From contig NZ_CP016279.1 in assembly GCF_001542625.1 (NCBI RefSeq), positions 2,914,001-2,978,000 on the forward strand: a stretch of 64,000 bases of DNA, read 5' to 3'. A program made the translations under genes and the position numbers. Under the pieces are notes generated by a model. That model did not search any database and had not been told where the DNA came from. It was given only the letters and a program-made list of their open reading frames with translations. This stretch comes from Streptomyces griseochromogenes. Lineage in GTDB: Bacteria; Actinomycetota; Actinomycetes; Streptomycetales; Streptomycetaceae. How positions within the stretch are numbered: position 1 is the first letter of the stretch; each line of letters starts with the position of its first letter. Shown here piece after piece: positions 16,365 through 24,690 of this stretch.

Positions 16365-17200
16365 TGCTGCTCCTTGATGTCATTGAGGAACTGGTCGTCG
16401 CCGACCAGAAGCGTCCCAGCTGTCCACTGCCAGGGGGTGCGGTCCGGAGACACATGATGCGCGCCCGCTTCCGCGGCGATCAGCTGTCCCGCCGCCATTC
16501 CCCAGACGCGCAGGACGCCCCTGCTCTCGGCGACCTGCTTGACGAGGCCGGCTCGCCGGCCGTCCGCGACCTGACAGAACCGCAGTGACGTGCACGCCAT
16601 GTGCTCGAGTTCGTAGGACCTGCGCAACAGGTTCTCCACGGCGGGATTCGCGGCCGGGTCGACCACGACTCCGTTTCCCACGGACACCCGGCGCGGCGCC
16701 CGCGCCGCCCCGCCCGGCCCGGCCAGTCGACGGCCGTCCGCATACGCTCCCGCGCCACGGGCCGCCGAGTACAGAAGGCCGCCACGGGGTTGATAGACGA
16801 AGCCGAACACCGGCTCGTCACCGACACAGCCCGCTACCGACACGGCGTACATGCCACGGCCGGACGCATACGAGTTGGAGCCGTCCAGGGGGTCGAGCGC
16901 GAACCAGAAGTCGCCCGGCGCCGTGTGCGCGTACTCGCCGAAAGCGGTGAAGTGCTCCTCGGCGAGTACGGTCACCGGCCCGAAGTGACTCAGGATCAGG
17001 GTGACGATCTCCCGTTCGAGCTCCTGCTCCACGGCGGCGACGCGGGCCGGATCGGCCTGGACCCACGGCTGGAGCCCGGGCAGCCGATCCGCCAGCGCGA
17101 CCAGCGCGCGGACGAACCGCTCCCGGTCCAGCAGACCTCGTGCGACGCCTGGTTCCAACGAACTCGTGTCCATCTCCCAGGGCACCGCGTCAGCGCGCAT
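16361..17200 (-). CDS. Inositol-monophosphatase-family protein with an altered metal site
   Basis: This 279-aa protein carries the FIG/IMPase signatures: AEEHF (metal-ligand Glu) near residue 81, and LDPLDGSNSYASG near 101, matching DPxDGT. The C-terminal motif WDxAAG reads WGMAAG, followed by QLIAAEAGA, so the Asp that normally binds the second metal is replaced by Gly. The family hydrolyses phosphate monoesters of inositol, sugars or nucleotides such as PAP. The substitution may lower or change activity. In this cluster a phosphatase acting on a sugar-like phosphonate/phosphate intermediate is plausible. Gene order PhyH-IMPase-unknown-NUDIX, with an ATGA overlap downstream, marks it as part of the pepM arm. 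Confidence 0.85.
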   Translation of the reverse strand: MRADAVPWEMDTSSLEPGVARGLLDRERFVRALVALADRLPGLQPWVQADPARVAAVEQELEREIVTLILSHFGPVTVLAEEHFTAFGEYAHTAPGDFWFALDPLDGSNSYASGRGMYAVSVAGCVGDEPVFGFVYQPRGGLLYSAARGAGAYADGRRLAGPGGAARAPRRVSVGNGVVVDPAANPAVENLLRRSYELEHMACTSLRFCQVADGRRAGLVKQVAESRGVLRVWGMAAGQLIAAEAGAHHVSPDRTPWQWTAGTLLVGDDQFLNDIKEQQ

Positions 17201-17273
17201 CCCGAGCCCTCGCTTCGCCGGCCCCGGGGCTCCTGGTCCGCGCCGGGCGCGGTGGGAGTACTTCGTCTGTCAT
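17190..17273 (-). CDS. Possible 27-aa leader ORF before the IMPase-like gene
   Basis: The 110-bp gap between the PhyH and IMPase-like genes contains an ATG at 17273 preceded by GGAAGGA at good spacing. The frame (MTDEVLPPRP...) runs 27 codons and stops inside the first codons of the IMPase-like gene, whose own start has no clear Shine-Dalgarno. Translational coupling through this short ORF is possible. No homology is recognised and it may be chance. Confidence 0.3.
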   Translation of the reverse strand: MTDEVLPPRPARTRSPGAGEARARDAR

Positions 17274-17310
17274 CAAGTGTCCTTCCGCGGCGGGGCCGCG
17301 CCTGCGCGGG

Positions 17311-18183
17311 TCAGTCGTCGAGGTACTGCAGCTTCTGCTCGTACCGCGTGTGGCGGCGGACCTTGTGGGCCTCCACGGGCTCGGGGGTCTCACGCGCGAG
17401 GCCCCCGAGGTACAGCGGCTGGTCCTGCGCCGGCGGGCGGCTGAAGTCCTCCTGCGACTTTCCGTACGGACGCAGGAGGATGCGCTGCTCCCGGGTCAGA
17501 CCGGTGAAGTCGTTCTCGTCCTGGAAGTAGTAACCGTTGACCCAGGTCGGCGTGTAAGAGAGGAACACGTTGATACGGGTGACATCGCTGTGGTTCGGCT
17601 GGATCCGGTGCCAGAGATTGGCACCGAACACCGTCATCGAGCCCTTGCCGCACGTCAGGACCTTCTGGCCGGCCACGTCACCGATGCCGGTGTGCTCGGT
17701 CTCGTAGTCGGCGCGCTGGCTGCCCGGAAGGTAGACCAGGTTGCCCATGTTGTCGTGCGGCAGGTCGGTCAGCCAGTACCCGATCCTGAGCTTGAGCGGG
17801 AGCACCGGCGAGAAGACGCGGTAGGGCACCGCGCGAGGGCCGTCGAAGTGCCAGTGATTGACGACGCTGCCGGGCGGGCGTACGAACAGGTCGTTCTGAC
17901 TGAGCCGGGTCTGGTCGCCGAAGATGTCGTATGCGTATCCGATGTGTGTCTCGAGGTCGATCAGGCTCTGGAAGGCCGGATGCGCGCGGATGACGTTCTC
18001 GACCTTGTTGGTGTGCGCCCTGTTGTACGACTGCTCGTCGAAGCACTCCTGCGCGGCGTCGCGCATGGCGTCGACCTGTTCCGGGGACAGAACGCCCTCG
18101 CGGTGGATCAGGCCCTCGCGCCGGAAGGTCCGCCACTCCTCGTCGGTGAATCCCAGTGGCGCGGGCTTGAGTTCGTCCGTCAT
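17311..18183 (-). CDS. Phytanoyl-CoA-dioxygenase-family Fe(II)/2-oxoglutarate oxygenase
   Basis: This 290-aa protein has the iron-binding HxD motif in VNHWHFDGPRAVPY (about residues 108-121), and a distal His with a 2OG-binding Arg in LWHRIQPNHSDVTRIN (about 193-208). GKGSMTVFGANLWH and YLPGSQ are typical of PhyH enzymes. The family uses Fe(II), O2 and 2-oxoglutarate to hydroxylate, desaturate or cleave small substrates; several phosphonate pathways use such oxygenases. It lies 26 bp downstream of aconitase on the same strand. Hydroxylation or desaturation of a C4 phosphonate backbone is a reasonable guess; the exact reaction is unknown. Confidence 0.9.
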   Translation of the reverse strand: MTDELKPAPLGFTDEEWRTFRREGLIHREGVLSPEQVDAMRDAAQECFDEQSYNRAHTNKVENVIRAHPAFQSLIDLETHIGYAYDIFGDQTRLSQNDLFVRPPGSVVNHWHFDGPRAVPYRVFSPVLPLKLRIGYWLTDLPHDNMGNLVYLPGSQRADYETEHTGIGDVAGQKVLTCGKGSMTVFGANLWHRIQPNHSDVTRINVFLSYTPTWVNGYYFQDENDFTGLTREQRILLRPYGKSQEDFSRPPAQDQPLYLGGLARETPEPVEAHKVRRHTRYEQKLQYLDD

Positions 18184-18209
18184 CGACTCTCCCTCTCTGC
18201 TGTGACTCT

Positions 18210-20858
18210 TCAGGCCTGGGCTGTTGCGGTCAGCGTGTCCGCGACGACGCCGAAGACGCCGCCGGAGCGGATGTACTGCAGTTCACGCTCTGTGTCGACG
18301 CGGGCGGTCATGGTCCAGGAGGCGACCTGCCCGCCCTCGTCGTCATGGGCGCGCACCTCGACGGCACCGCCCGGAGCCAGCGTGTCGAGACCGATGATGT
18401 CGAAGCTCTCGCAACCGGTCAGCCCGAGCGTCTCCGGTGTCTGACCGGCGGTGAACTGCAGCGGCAGGATGCCGACGGCGACCAGGTTGCTGCGGTGGAT
18501 GCGCTCGAAGCTCTCGGCCAGGACCGCCTTCACGCCCAGCAGGCGCGGGCCCTTGGCGGCCCAGTCGCGCGAGCTGCCCATGCCGTACTCACGGCCGGCC
18601 AGTACGACGAGGGGGATGCCGTCCGCCTGGTAGCGCATCGCGGCCTCGTAGACGGTCGTCTCCGTGCGCTCCGGGAGCAGCAGAGTGCTGCCCCCCTTGT
18701 GCTCGACGAGCCGGTTCACCAGACCGGAGCCGGCGAACGTACCGCGCATCATCACCTCGTGATTGCCGCGGCGGCACCCGAACGTGTTGAAGTCCTCCAC
18801 TTTCACGCCGAGCCCGGACAGGTACTGCCCGGCCTGTGTCTCCTGCCGGATCTGTCCGGCCGGAGAGATGTGGTCCGTGGTGGTCGTGTGGTTGGCGTAC
18901 ACCAGGGCTCTGGCGCCCCGGACGTCCGGGCCGCTCTGCTCCTTGTCCAGGCTGACCAGTGGCAGCGGCATGAGGTACGAGGACTCGGCGGGCCAGTCGA
19001 ACAGGTCGCCGGTGGGGCTGTCCAGGTCGCGCCACGACTGCTCGCCCTGGTGCAGCTGCTCCGCCGCATGCCGGTAGTGCTCGGGGCTGACGAACCTCCG
19101 CACCTCTTCCAGCTCCTGCGGCGTCGGCCAGATGTCCGCAAGGGCGACCGGTCGGCCGTCGCTGCCGGTGCCGAGCGGTTCGGCCGTGAGGTCGGTCAGC
19201 ACGGTGCCGGCCAGCGCGTAGGCGACGACCAGCGGGGGTGACATCAGGTAGGAGGCGGCCACGTCCTGGTGGATGCGCCCCTCGAAGTTCCGGTTGCCGG
19301 ACAGAACAGCGGCGGTCCTCACCCCGTGTCCGCGCACCGCGTTCTCCACTTGCTCCACGAGCGGCCCGGAGTTGCCGATGCAGGTCGTGCAGCCGTATCC
19401 GGCGACGGAGAAGCCGAGTTCGCCCAGCGCGGGGAGAAGGCCCGCGGCGTCGAGGTAGTCCCGGACGGCCCGCGAGCCGGGGGCCATGGAGGTCTTCACC
19501 CAGGGTGGGACGGTCAGGCCGCGGGCCACCGCGTTGCGCGCCAGCAGACCGGCCAGCAGCATGCTCGTCTGGTTGGACGTGCTGGTGCAGCTGGTGATCG
19601 CCGCGATGGCGATCGCGCCGTCCCTCAGGCCGCCCGGCTCCGCCTCCGCGGTCGTCGCGGCCTGCGCCGCGAACTCCCGCCGGAAGCCGGCCGGGACCTG
19701 CGAGATCGGCATGCGGTCCTGTGGCCGGCGCGGGCCGGCCGCGCACGGCTCGATCTTCGCGAGGTCGACCTCGAGGACACGGGAGTACCGCAGCGGGACG
19801 TCCTCGTCGATCGCGTCCAGGCCTTGGGCGCGGCTGTACCTGGCGACCAGGTCGACCGTCTTTGCGGAGCGGCCGGTCAGGCGCAGGAAGCCGAGGGTCT
19901 TCTCGTCGACCGGGAAGTACGTGGTGGTGCAGCCGAATTCGGGTGCCATGTTGGACACGGTGGCCCGGTCGGTCACGGGCAGCGTGTCGGCGCCGGGGCC
20001 GAAGAACTCGACCATGCTGTGCACGACGCCGGCCGCGCGAAGCATCTCGGTCAGGGTGAGGGCCAGGTCGGTGGCGGTGGTCCCGGCCGGGAGGGAGTTG
20101 ACCAGGCGGACGCCGACCACGGGCTGGGCGAGCATCGGAAGCGGCAGGCCGAGCAGTACGGCCGACGCGTCAAGCCCGCCGATGCCCCACCCGAGCACGC
20201 CGATCGAGTTCACCATGGGGGTGTGCGAGTCGGTGCCGAGTACCGTGTCCGGGGCGGCCAGACCCGTGGCGTCCACGTTCACCACCCGGGCCAGCTGTTC
20301 CAGGTGGATCTGGTGCACGATGCCCCGGCCGGGCGGCACGATGTTCACTCCCTCCATCGCCTGGTGCGCCCACTTCAGGAAGCGGAACCGCTCTGAGTTC
20401 AGGCGTGTTTCGCGCTCCATGTTGCGCCGCAGCGCGGTCGCGGTTCCCGCACTGTGGACCTCGACGGAGTGGTCGACGACCAGGTCGACGGGGAGCGAGG
20501 GCGACACGATCCCCGGCTCCAGCCCGCGCTCGGCGAGCAGCGAGCGCAGGGACGCCAGATCGGCCAGGACGGGTACACCGGAATGGTCCTGGAGCAGCAG
20601 CCGGACAGGGAAGAGATTGAAGGAGACCGGGGCGCCGCCCCCGGCTGCCCGGATGATGTCGCGGCACAGCCCGAGAGCCGCGTCCACCGCGCCGTCGTGG
20701 GATTCCGCCGCCCGGTGGGCCTGCCGCAGCACGTTCTCGACCAGCACCCGCGTGGTCCTGGGGGCGTGCTCGATCTCCGTCAGCCCGGCCTCGGCGGCCG
20801 CCTCCAGGCTGATGTAGGAGTACCCGGTACCCGGGAGCGGTCTCTTCAGCGTGTTCAC
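18210..20858 (-). CDS. Aconitase-family hydratase, probable phosphonomethylmalate isomerase
   Basis: This 882-aa protein is full length for the AcnA type. It has the [4Fe-4S] ligand motifs SCTSTSNQTSML and GYGCTTCIGNSGPL, substrate-binding GTDSHTPMVN near residue 215, and GREYGMGSSRDWAAKG in the C-terminal swivel domain. In the FR900098 pathway a clustered aconitase (FrbA) converts 2-phosphonomethylmalate to 3-phosphonomethylmalate. With pepM, the homocitrate-synthase-like and the isocitrate-dehydrogenase-like genes in the same cluster, that role is strongly supported by context. It follows pepM by 104 bp on the minus strand. The start ATG lies just after a weak GAGAGCGAGGA. Confidence 0.92.
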   Translation of the reverse strand: MNTLKRPLPGTGYSYISLEAAAEAGLTEIEHAPRTTRVLVENVLRQAHRAAESHDGAVDAALGLCRDIIRAAGGGAPVSFNLFPVRLLLQDHSGVPVLADLASLRSLLAERGLEPGIVSPSLPVDLVVDHSVEVHSAGTATALRRNMERETRLNSERFRFLKWAHQAMEGVNIVPPGRGIVHQIHLEQLARVVNVDATGLAAPDTVLGTDSHTPMVNSIGVLGWGIGGLDASAVLLGLPLPMLAQPVVGVRLVNSLPAGTTATDLALTLTEMLRAAGVVHSMVEFFGPGADTLPVTDRATVSNMAPEFGCTTTYFPVDEKTLGFLRLTGRSAKTVDLVARYSRAQGLDAIDEDVPLRYSRVLEVDLAKIEPCAAGPRRPQDRMPISQVPAGFRREFAAQAATTAEAEPGGLRDGAIAIAAITSCTSTSNQTSMLLAGLLARNAVARGLTVPPWVKTSMAPGSRAVRDYLDAAGLLPALGELGFSVAGYGCTTCIGNSGPLVEQVENAVRGHGVRTAAVLSGNRNFEGRIHQDVAASYLMSPPLVVAYALAGTVLTDLTAEPLGTGSDGRPVALADIWPTPQELEEVRRFVSPEHYRHAAEQLHQGEQSWRDLDSPTGDLFDWPAESSYLMPLPLVSLDKEQSGPDVRGARALVYANHTTTTDHISPAGQIRQETQAGQYLSGLGVKVEDFNTFGCRRGNHEVMMRGTFAGSGLVNRLVEHKGGSTLLLPERTETTVYEAAMRYQADGIPLVVLAGREYGMGSSRDWAAKGPRLLGVKAVLAESFERIHRSNLVAVGILPLQFTAGQTPETLGLTGCESFDIIGLDTLAPGGAVEVRAHDDEGGQVASWTMTARVDTERELQYIRSGGVFGVVADTLTATAQA

Positions 20859-20962
20859 CGGCAGTCCTCGCTCTCGGCGGTGGGGAAGGGGATGTCACAG
20901 ACCCGTGACCGGGTCAAGTCGTCATCCGGCGGAGCGCGGAAGATCCGGCGCCGCGCGCCTCG

Positions 20963-21853
20963 TCATGCCTGCGCCCCGACCGCGGGGGCGAGGCCGGACC
21001 ACGACTTGAGCCCGTCGAGGGTGTCGGTGTCCACGAGGGAGAAGAGTTCCTTGAGCGTCGAGATCTCCGGCTCCATCGCCGTGGTCGAGCCGTCCGCGTA
21101 CAGTCGGGACAGCACGTGCTCCATGGCCGTGATCGAACCGCGGATCAGCTGGTTGGCGTAGATCATGCCGGCGATGCCCATCTCGTGGAGCTGATCGACC
21201 GAGGTGGTGTGGTACGTCGTCGGGACGGCGAACAGGGGTACCGTCAGTCCGGCCGTACGCGCCTCCCGGCTGAACGTCTCGATCTCGGCCGGGGTCTTGA
21301 GCCGGCTGTGGATCAGGATGGCGTCGGCGCCGGCCTTCGCGTAGACCAGTGCCCGCGAGACGGCGTCCTCCATGGTCGACCCGGCGATGAGTGACTCCAG
21401 CCGGGCGATCACCATGAACTCGTCCGACTGCTGGCTGCTCTTGGCGGCCTCGATCTTGCGGGCGAAGACACTGGGCTCCTCCAGCAGGTGCCCGTCGAGG
21501 AAGCTGTTGCGCTTGGGGTACTGCTTGTCCTCGATGCAGACCGCGTCGATCCCGGCCGAGTCGTACAGCTTGACCATCCGTCGTACGACGTCGACATCGC
21601 CGAACCCGGCGTCCACGTCGGCGATGACGGGAAGGGTCGTCGACCGCCGGATGCGGACCGCGTCCTGGTGGAACTCGGTCATGGTGAGGATCCCCGCGTC
21701 GGGGACTCCGTGGGAGGCGGAGATCCCGAGGCCGCCGGCCCACAATGCCTCGAAGCCCGCCTTCTGCGCCAGGATTGCCGACAGACCGTCGTGCACTCCG
21801 ATGGCCCGGACGGGGACGTCGTCCGCGATGAGCTGGCGTATGGTGCGATTCAC
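20963..21853 (-). CDS. pepM: Phosphoenolpyruvate mutase
   Basis: This 296-aa TIM-barrel enzyme contains EDKQYPKRNSF near residue 118, an exact match to the EDKxxxxxNS signature that separates PEP mutases from isocitrate-lyase and carboxyphosphonoenolpyruvate relatives. Other family motifs are ALWAGGLGISASHG and PVIADVDAGFGD. It forms the C-P bond by rearranging PEP to phosphonopyruvate, the committing step of phosphonate biosynthesis. GTG at 21853 is chosen because GAGGTG lies 8-9 nt upstream and the length then fits the family; in-frame upstream ATG codons lack this. It is the first gene of the minus arm and diverges from the phosphonomethylmalate synthase gene across a 478-bp promoter region. 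No phosphonopyruvate decarboxylase accompanies it. Confidence 0.96.
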   Translation of the reverse strand: MNRTIRQLIADDVPVRAIGVHDGLSAILAQKAGFEALWAGGLGISASHGVPDAGILTMTEFHQDAVRIRRSTTLPVIADVDAGFGDVDVVRRMVKLYDSAGIDAVCIEDKQYPKRNSFLDGHLLEEPSVFARKIEAAKSSQQSDEFMVIARLESLIAGSTMEDAVSRALVYAKAGADAILIHSRLKTPAEIETFSREARTAGLTVPLFAVPTTYHTTSVDQLHEMGIAGMIYANQLIRGSITAMEHVLSRLYADGSTTAMEPEISTLKELFSLVDTDTLDGLKSWSGLAPAVGAQA

Positions 21854-22331
21854 CGTTATCACCTCGATGTCAGTTGTGAGTGTGACGCAATGGTGCGCGA
21901 CAGCAAGCTCGCCGAATAATGCGCGATGGCGGCCCGACTTCGGTCGCCGGGCATCGCAATGGCACGGCATTACCGGATGTGTGAATACGCGAGAGTCTCA
22001 CGGCACCGCAAATGCCGAGTGCCGTGGAGAAGCCCGTGTGTTGTCTGTCCGATCCCGCCAACAGGCGGCTCTGCCTGCGTAAACGCAGCGAGTGCGAGCT
22101 GACTTCGGGCCCGGTGGAACCGGCGGGAATGCGATTCCAGCCGCTCAGGAACATAGCAGCCTGCCGTTCATTGGCCAGAGAAAAAGCGCGCAGCAAGGCA
22201 GTTCGCAGCCTCACCGAGAATCATCGGGTGCGCTCGAAAGCTATAGGCCTTGCGAGGGAATGGGCTAACGTCCCTCTGTCCCGCCGGCGGGACAGACCGC
22301 GGGTAACGACTCAGCGATTGGTTGGTACGTC
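21854..22331. promoter_or_regulatory. Central divergent promoter region of the phosphonate cluster
   Basis: This 478-bp non-coding region between pepM and the synthase gene is noticeably less GC-rich than the genes around it. It must drive both arms. It contains the perfect palindrome at 22275-22296 close to the synthase start, a looser inverted repeat CCGCC-4-GGCGG around 22054-22068, and TAACGA at 22304-22309 as a possible -10 element for the right arm. No obvious Shine-Dalgarno precedes the ATG at 22332. Confidence 0.7.
22275..22296. promoter_or_regulatory. 22-bp perfect palindrome, candidate LmbU operator
   Basis: The core TGTCCCGCCGGCGGGACA extends by two further pairs to a 22-bp perfect palindrome, 35 nt before the synthase ATG. 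The same 18-bp core recurs inside the LmbU-family gene at 34446-34463. I recall LmbU-type regulators recognising palindromes centred on CGCCGGCG, which this contains. The location near a -35 position suits an activator site. Confidence 0.7.
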
Positions 22332-23450
22332 ATGCACCCTGACATCATCCTTGAGGACACCACACTGCGGGACGGCGAGCAGGCTCCGGGTGTCGCCTTC
22401 GGGCCCGAGACGAAGGAAGCGATCCTGGACGCGCTCATCGGCGCGGGCGTGCGGTGGGTCGAGGTCGGTATACCGGCCATGGGCGGAAGCGAGGTCGAGT
22501 TCCTCAAGAAGGCGGTGCGCCGTCAGGACGAGGCGACCCTCGTGGCCTGGAACCGCGGCGTCAAGGAGGACATCGAGTTCTCCCTCGGTCTGGGCTACAA
22601 GGCCGTCCACATCGGTCTGCCGGCCTCGAAGGTGCACTTGAAGCAGAGCGTCGGCAAGACACGCGACTGGCTCCTGGAGAACGCCCGCGCGCTGGTGGAG
22701 ATGATCAAGGAGCGTGGCGCCTTCGTGTCGATCAGCGCCGAGGACATCGCGCGCACCGAAACGGACTTCCTCGTCGAGTACGCCAGCACCGTGGCGGCTG
22801 CCGGGGCCGACCGCCTGCGCCTGTCGGACACGATCGGCATCCTGACGCCCGAGCAGTACGGCGCCAAGGTCGCCGCGATCGCGGCGGAGGTCGACATCGA
22901 CCTGCAGTGCCACGCACACAACGACTTCGGCCTCGGCTTCGCCAACACCCTGGCGGGCCTGCAGGCGGGTGCACGCTACTTCCACGTCACCGTGAACGGC
23001 ATCGGCGAGCGGGCGGGCATGACCGACCTGGCGCAGGCCGCGGTCACGCTGCAGTCCCTCTACGACGTGGACCTGAAGATCGACACCACGAAGCTCTGCG
23101 AGCTCGGCAAGCTGGTCTCGAGCGCGAGCGGGCACCCGAACGTGCCGTGGCAGCCGATCGTGGGAGAGAACGTCTTCGCCCACGAGTCGGGCATCCACGT
23201 CAACGCCATGCTCCAGGACACATCGACCTTCGAGCCGTTCCCGCCCGAGCGTGTCGGCGGCGAGCGGCGCTACGTACTCGGCAAGCACTCCGGCCGGGCG
23301 CTGATCGAGGCGGTGCTGACCGAGCACGGCCGGGCGTTCGAGGACGAGCAGCTCAAGCAGTGCCTGGCATGGCTGCGCGAGGCGGCCGTGGAGCGCCGTG
23401 GTGCGGTCGAACCCAAGGAACTCCTCGACCACTTCGACCAGATCGCCTGA
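22332..23450 (+). CDS. Homocitrate/isopropylmalate-synthase-family enzyme, probable 2-phosphonomethylmalate synthase
   Basis: This 372-aa protein shows the DRE-TIM metallolyase motifs: DTTLRDGEQAPG near residue 8, the metal-binding HAHNDFGLGFANT near 196 and NGIGERAGMTDL near 225. It lacks the C-terminal leucine-regulatory domain of IPM synthases, as in homocitrate synthases. In FR900098 and phosphinothricin pathways such enzymes condense acetyl-CoA with phosphonopyruvate (or the phosphinate analogue) and so pull the unfavourable PEP mutase equilibrium. The absence of a phosphonopyruvate decarboxylase here and the adjacent aconitase and isocitrate-dehydrogenase homologues support that role. 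It leads the right-hand operon, directly downstream of the palindromic operator. Confidence 0.9.
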   Translation: MHPDIILEDTTLRDGEQAPGVAFGPETKEAILDALIGAGVRWVEVGIPAMGGSEVEFLKKAVRRQDEATLVAWNRGVKEDIEFSLGLGYKAVHIGLPASKVHLKQSVGKTRDWLLENARALVEMIKERGAFVSISAEDIARTETDFLVEYASTVAAAGADRLRLSDTIGILTPEQYGAKVAAIAAEVDIDLQCHAHNDFGLGFANTLAGLQAGARYFHVTVNGIGERAGMTDLAQAAVTLQSLYDVDLKIDTTKLCELGKLVSSASGHPNVPWQPIVGENVFAHESGIHVNAMLQDTSTFEPFPPERVGGERRYVLGKHSGRALIEAVLTEHGRAFEDEQLKQCLAWLREAAVERRGAVEPKELLDHFDQIA

Positions 23451-23538
23451 TCCCGCGCCGCGCCGCACCGGCCCGATCCGACGGGCGGTGCGGCGTATCT
23501 CGAACGAAACGAAGCGCATCGTTCTGCGGGAGGAATCT

Positions 23539-24684
23539 GTGTTGCCCATGCGAGCCGGTCGGCGGCTCGCCGCATCCGCGGATGCGGCGCACCTCGGCGA
23601 CGACGGGCGCCGCGCCGGCATCGTCGCCCTGGCCGAATCGCTGGACGCGCGCGGTCCGGCCGCTGCCGGTACGGCGCTGGCAGCCGCCGTCGCAACCGGA
23701 GCGCTGGCGGGCCGGTCCGGCGGCGCGCTGACGCCGACGGTGGCCGTCGACTCCGGCAGCCTGCCCCCCGTGCTGCGCCCATGGGTCGCGAAGGGCTTCA
23801 CGCCGTTCCGCTGCAAACCGCTGGACTGTCCGGAAGAACACCGCGCGCCACTGGCTCTGTTGATCGACGCCGTGTCCGGGACACCCGCGCTGGGCTGCCC
23901 GCCGCACTGGGTGATCGGCGACTGCGTCCTGACCCTGGAACTGCCCGGGGCCGCGGATCTGCGGCAGGTGCTCGCGGCCGACCCGGCCGCCGGCCGAAGC
24001 TGGGTGAACGAGGCGTGCCTGCGTTCCCTGGAGGCGTTCGCCGCCCACGACGCCCGTCTCACCTCTCTCCTGACGGCCCGCGGGATGCCGGCACCGGAGG
24101 TCTTCCCCGTGGCGGAGCGGTACACGGCAGCCCGGGACCGGCTGAGCCGGATTCTGGGCCCCTTGGACCTGCCGGCGGCCCTGCCGACGCCACGGCACCC
24201 AGGACCACTCACTCTCTTCTGCGATCCGAAGCCGGCGAACTTCATCCTGCCGGAGGCGATGGCGGCGTGCGGTCCCGAGGACGGCTGGCCCGTACGCATC
24301 GACCTCGACCTGCTCCGCTACGTGTGCCCGATCTCGCTCCAAGTGGTCATCGCCCTGTGCACCTACCCGATCGCCCTGCCCGAGCACGGTGAGGGCGCCA
24401 CCGGCTTCGCCGGGCTGCTCCACGACGTGCGCGGCGCCGGCCTGCGCTTCGGGGTCGAACCGGAGGAGACCGAAGCGATGCTCCTCTACCACCTCGTCCG
24501 CAACTTCACCTCGGCCGCCGACGACGGCTCGGCGGCCGGTGCCCGCAAGGCCGCGGCGCTGGCGCCGGTCCTGGGCGCGGCGCTGGTCTCCCTGCGGTCG
24601 CTCCCCCCTGCTCCGGCGACCGCCGACCTGCTGGCCTCGTGGCGCTCCGCCCACGGGGGTCACGACGAACGAATCATGGATTGA
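23539..24684 (+). CDS. APH-fold small-molecule kinase-like protein
   Basis: The product has 381 aa if GTG 23539 is used (GGGAGG 5 nt upstream); ATG 23548 is an alternative. The C-terminal half carries LFCDPKPANFIL, aligning with the aminoglycoside-phosphotransferase catalytic loop HxDxxxxN with His replaced by Phe, and RIDLDLLRY in the place of the IDxD/DFG metal motif. The catalytic Asp, the Asn and the second Asp are kept, so activity is likely. The N-terminal half is Ala-rich and not recognised. Position between the synthase and dehydrogenase genes and upstream of a phosphorylating-GAPDH homologue suggests phosphorylation of an oxygen or carboxylate of a phosphonate intermediate; this is inference. 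Confidence 0.7.
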   Translation: MLPMRAGRRLAASADAAHLGDDGRRAGIVALAESLDARGPAAAGTALAAAVATGALAGRSGGALTPTVAVDSGSLPPVLRPWVAKGFTPFRCKPLDCPEEHRAPLALLIDAVSGTPALGCPPHWVIGDCVLTLELPGAADLRQVLAADPAAGRSWVNEACLRSLEAFAAHDARLTSLLTARGMPAPEVFPVAERYTAARDRLSRILGPLDLPAALPTPRHPGPLTLFCDPKPANFILPEAMAACGPEDGWPVRIDLDLLRYVCPISLQVVIALCTYPIALPEHGEGATGFAGLLHDVRGAGLRFGVEPEETEAMLLYHLVRNFTSAADDGSAAGARKAAALAPVLGAALVSLRSLPPAPATADLLASWRSAHGGHDERIMD

Positions 24685-24690
24685 GACGAT

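Noticed and set aside
14508..16457. 649-aa + strand open frame across the NUDIX and neighbouring genes
   Set aside because: Antisense shadow of three recognised minus-strand genes, two of which overlap by ATGA.
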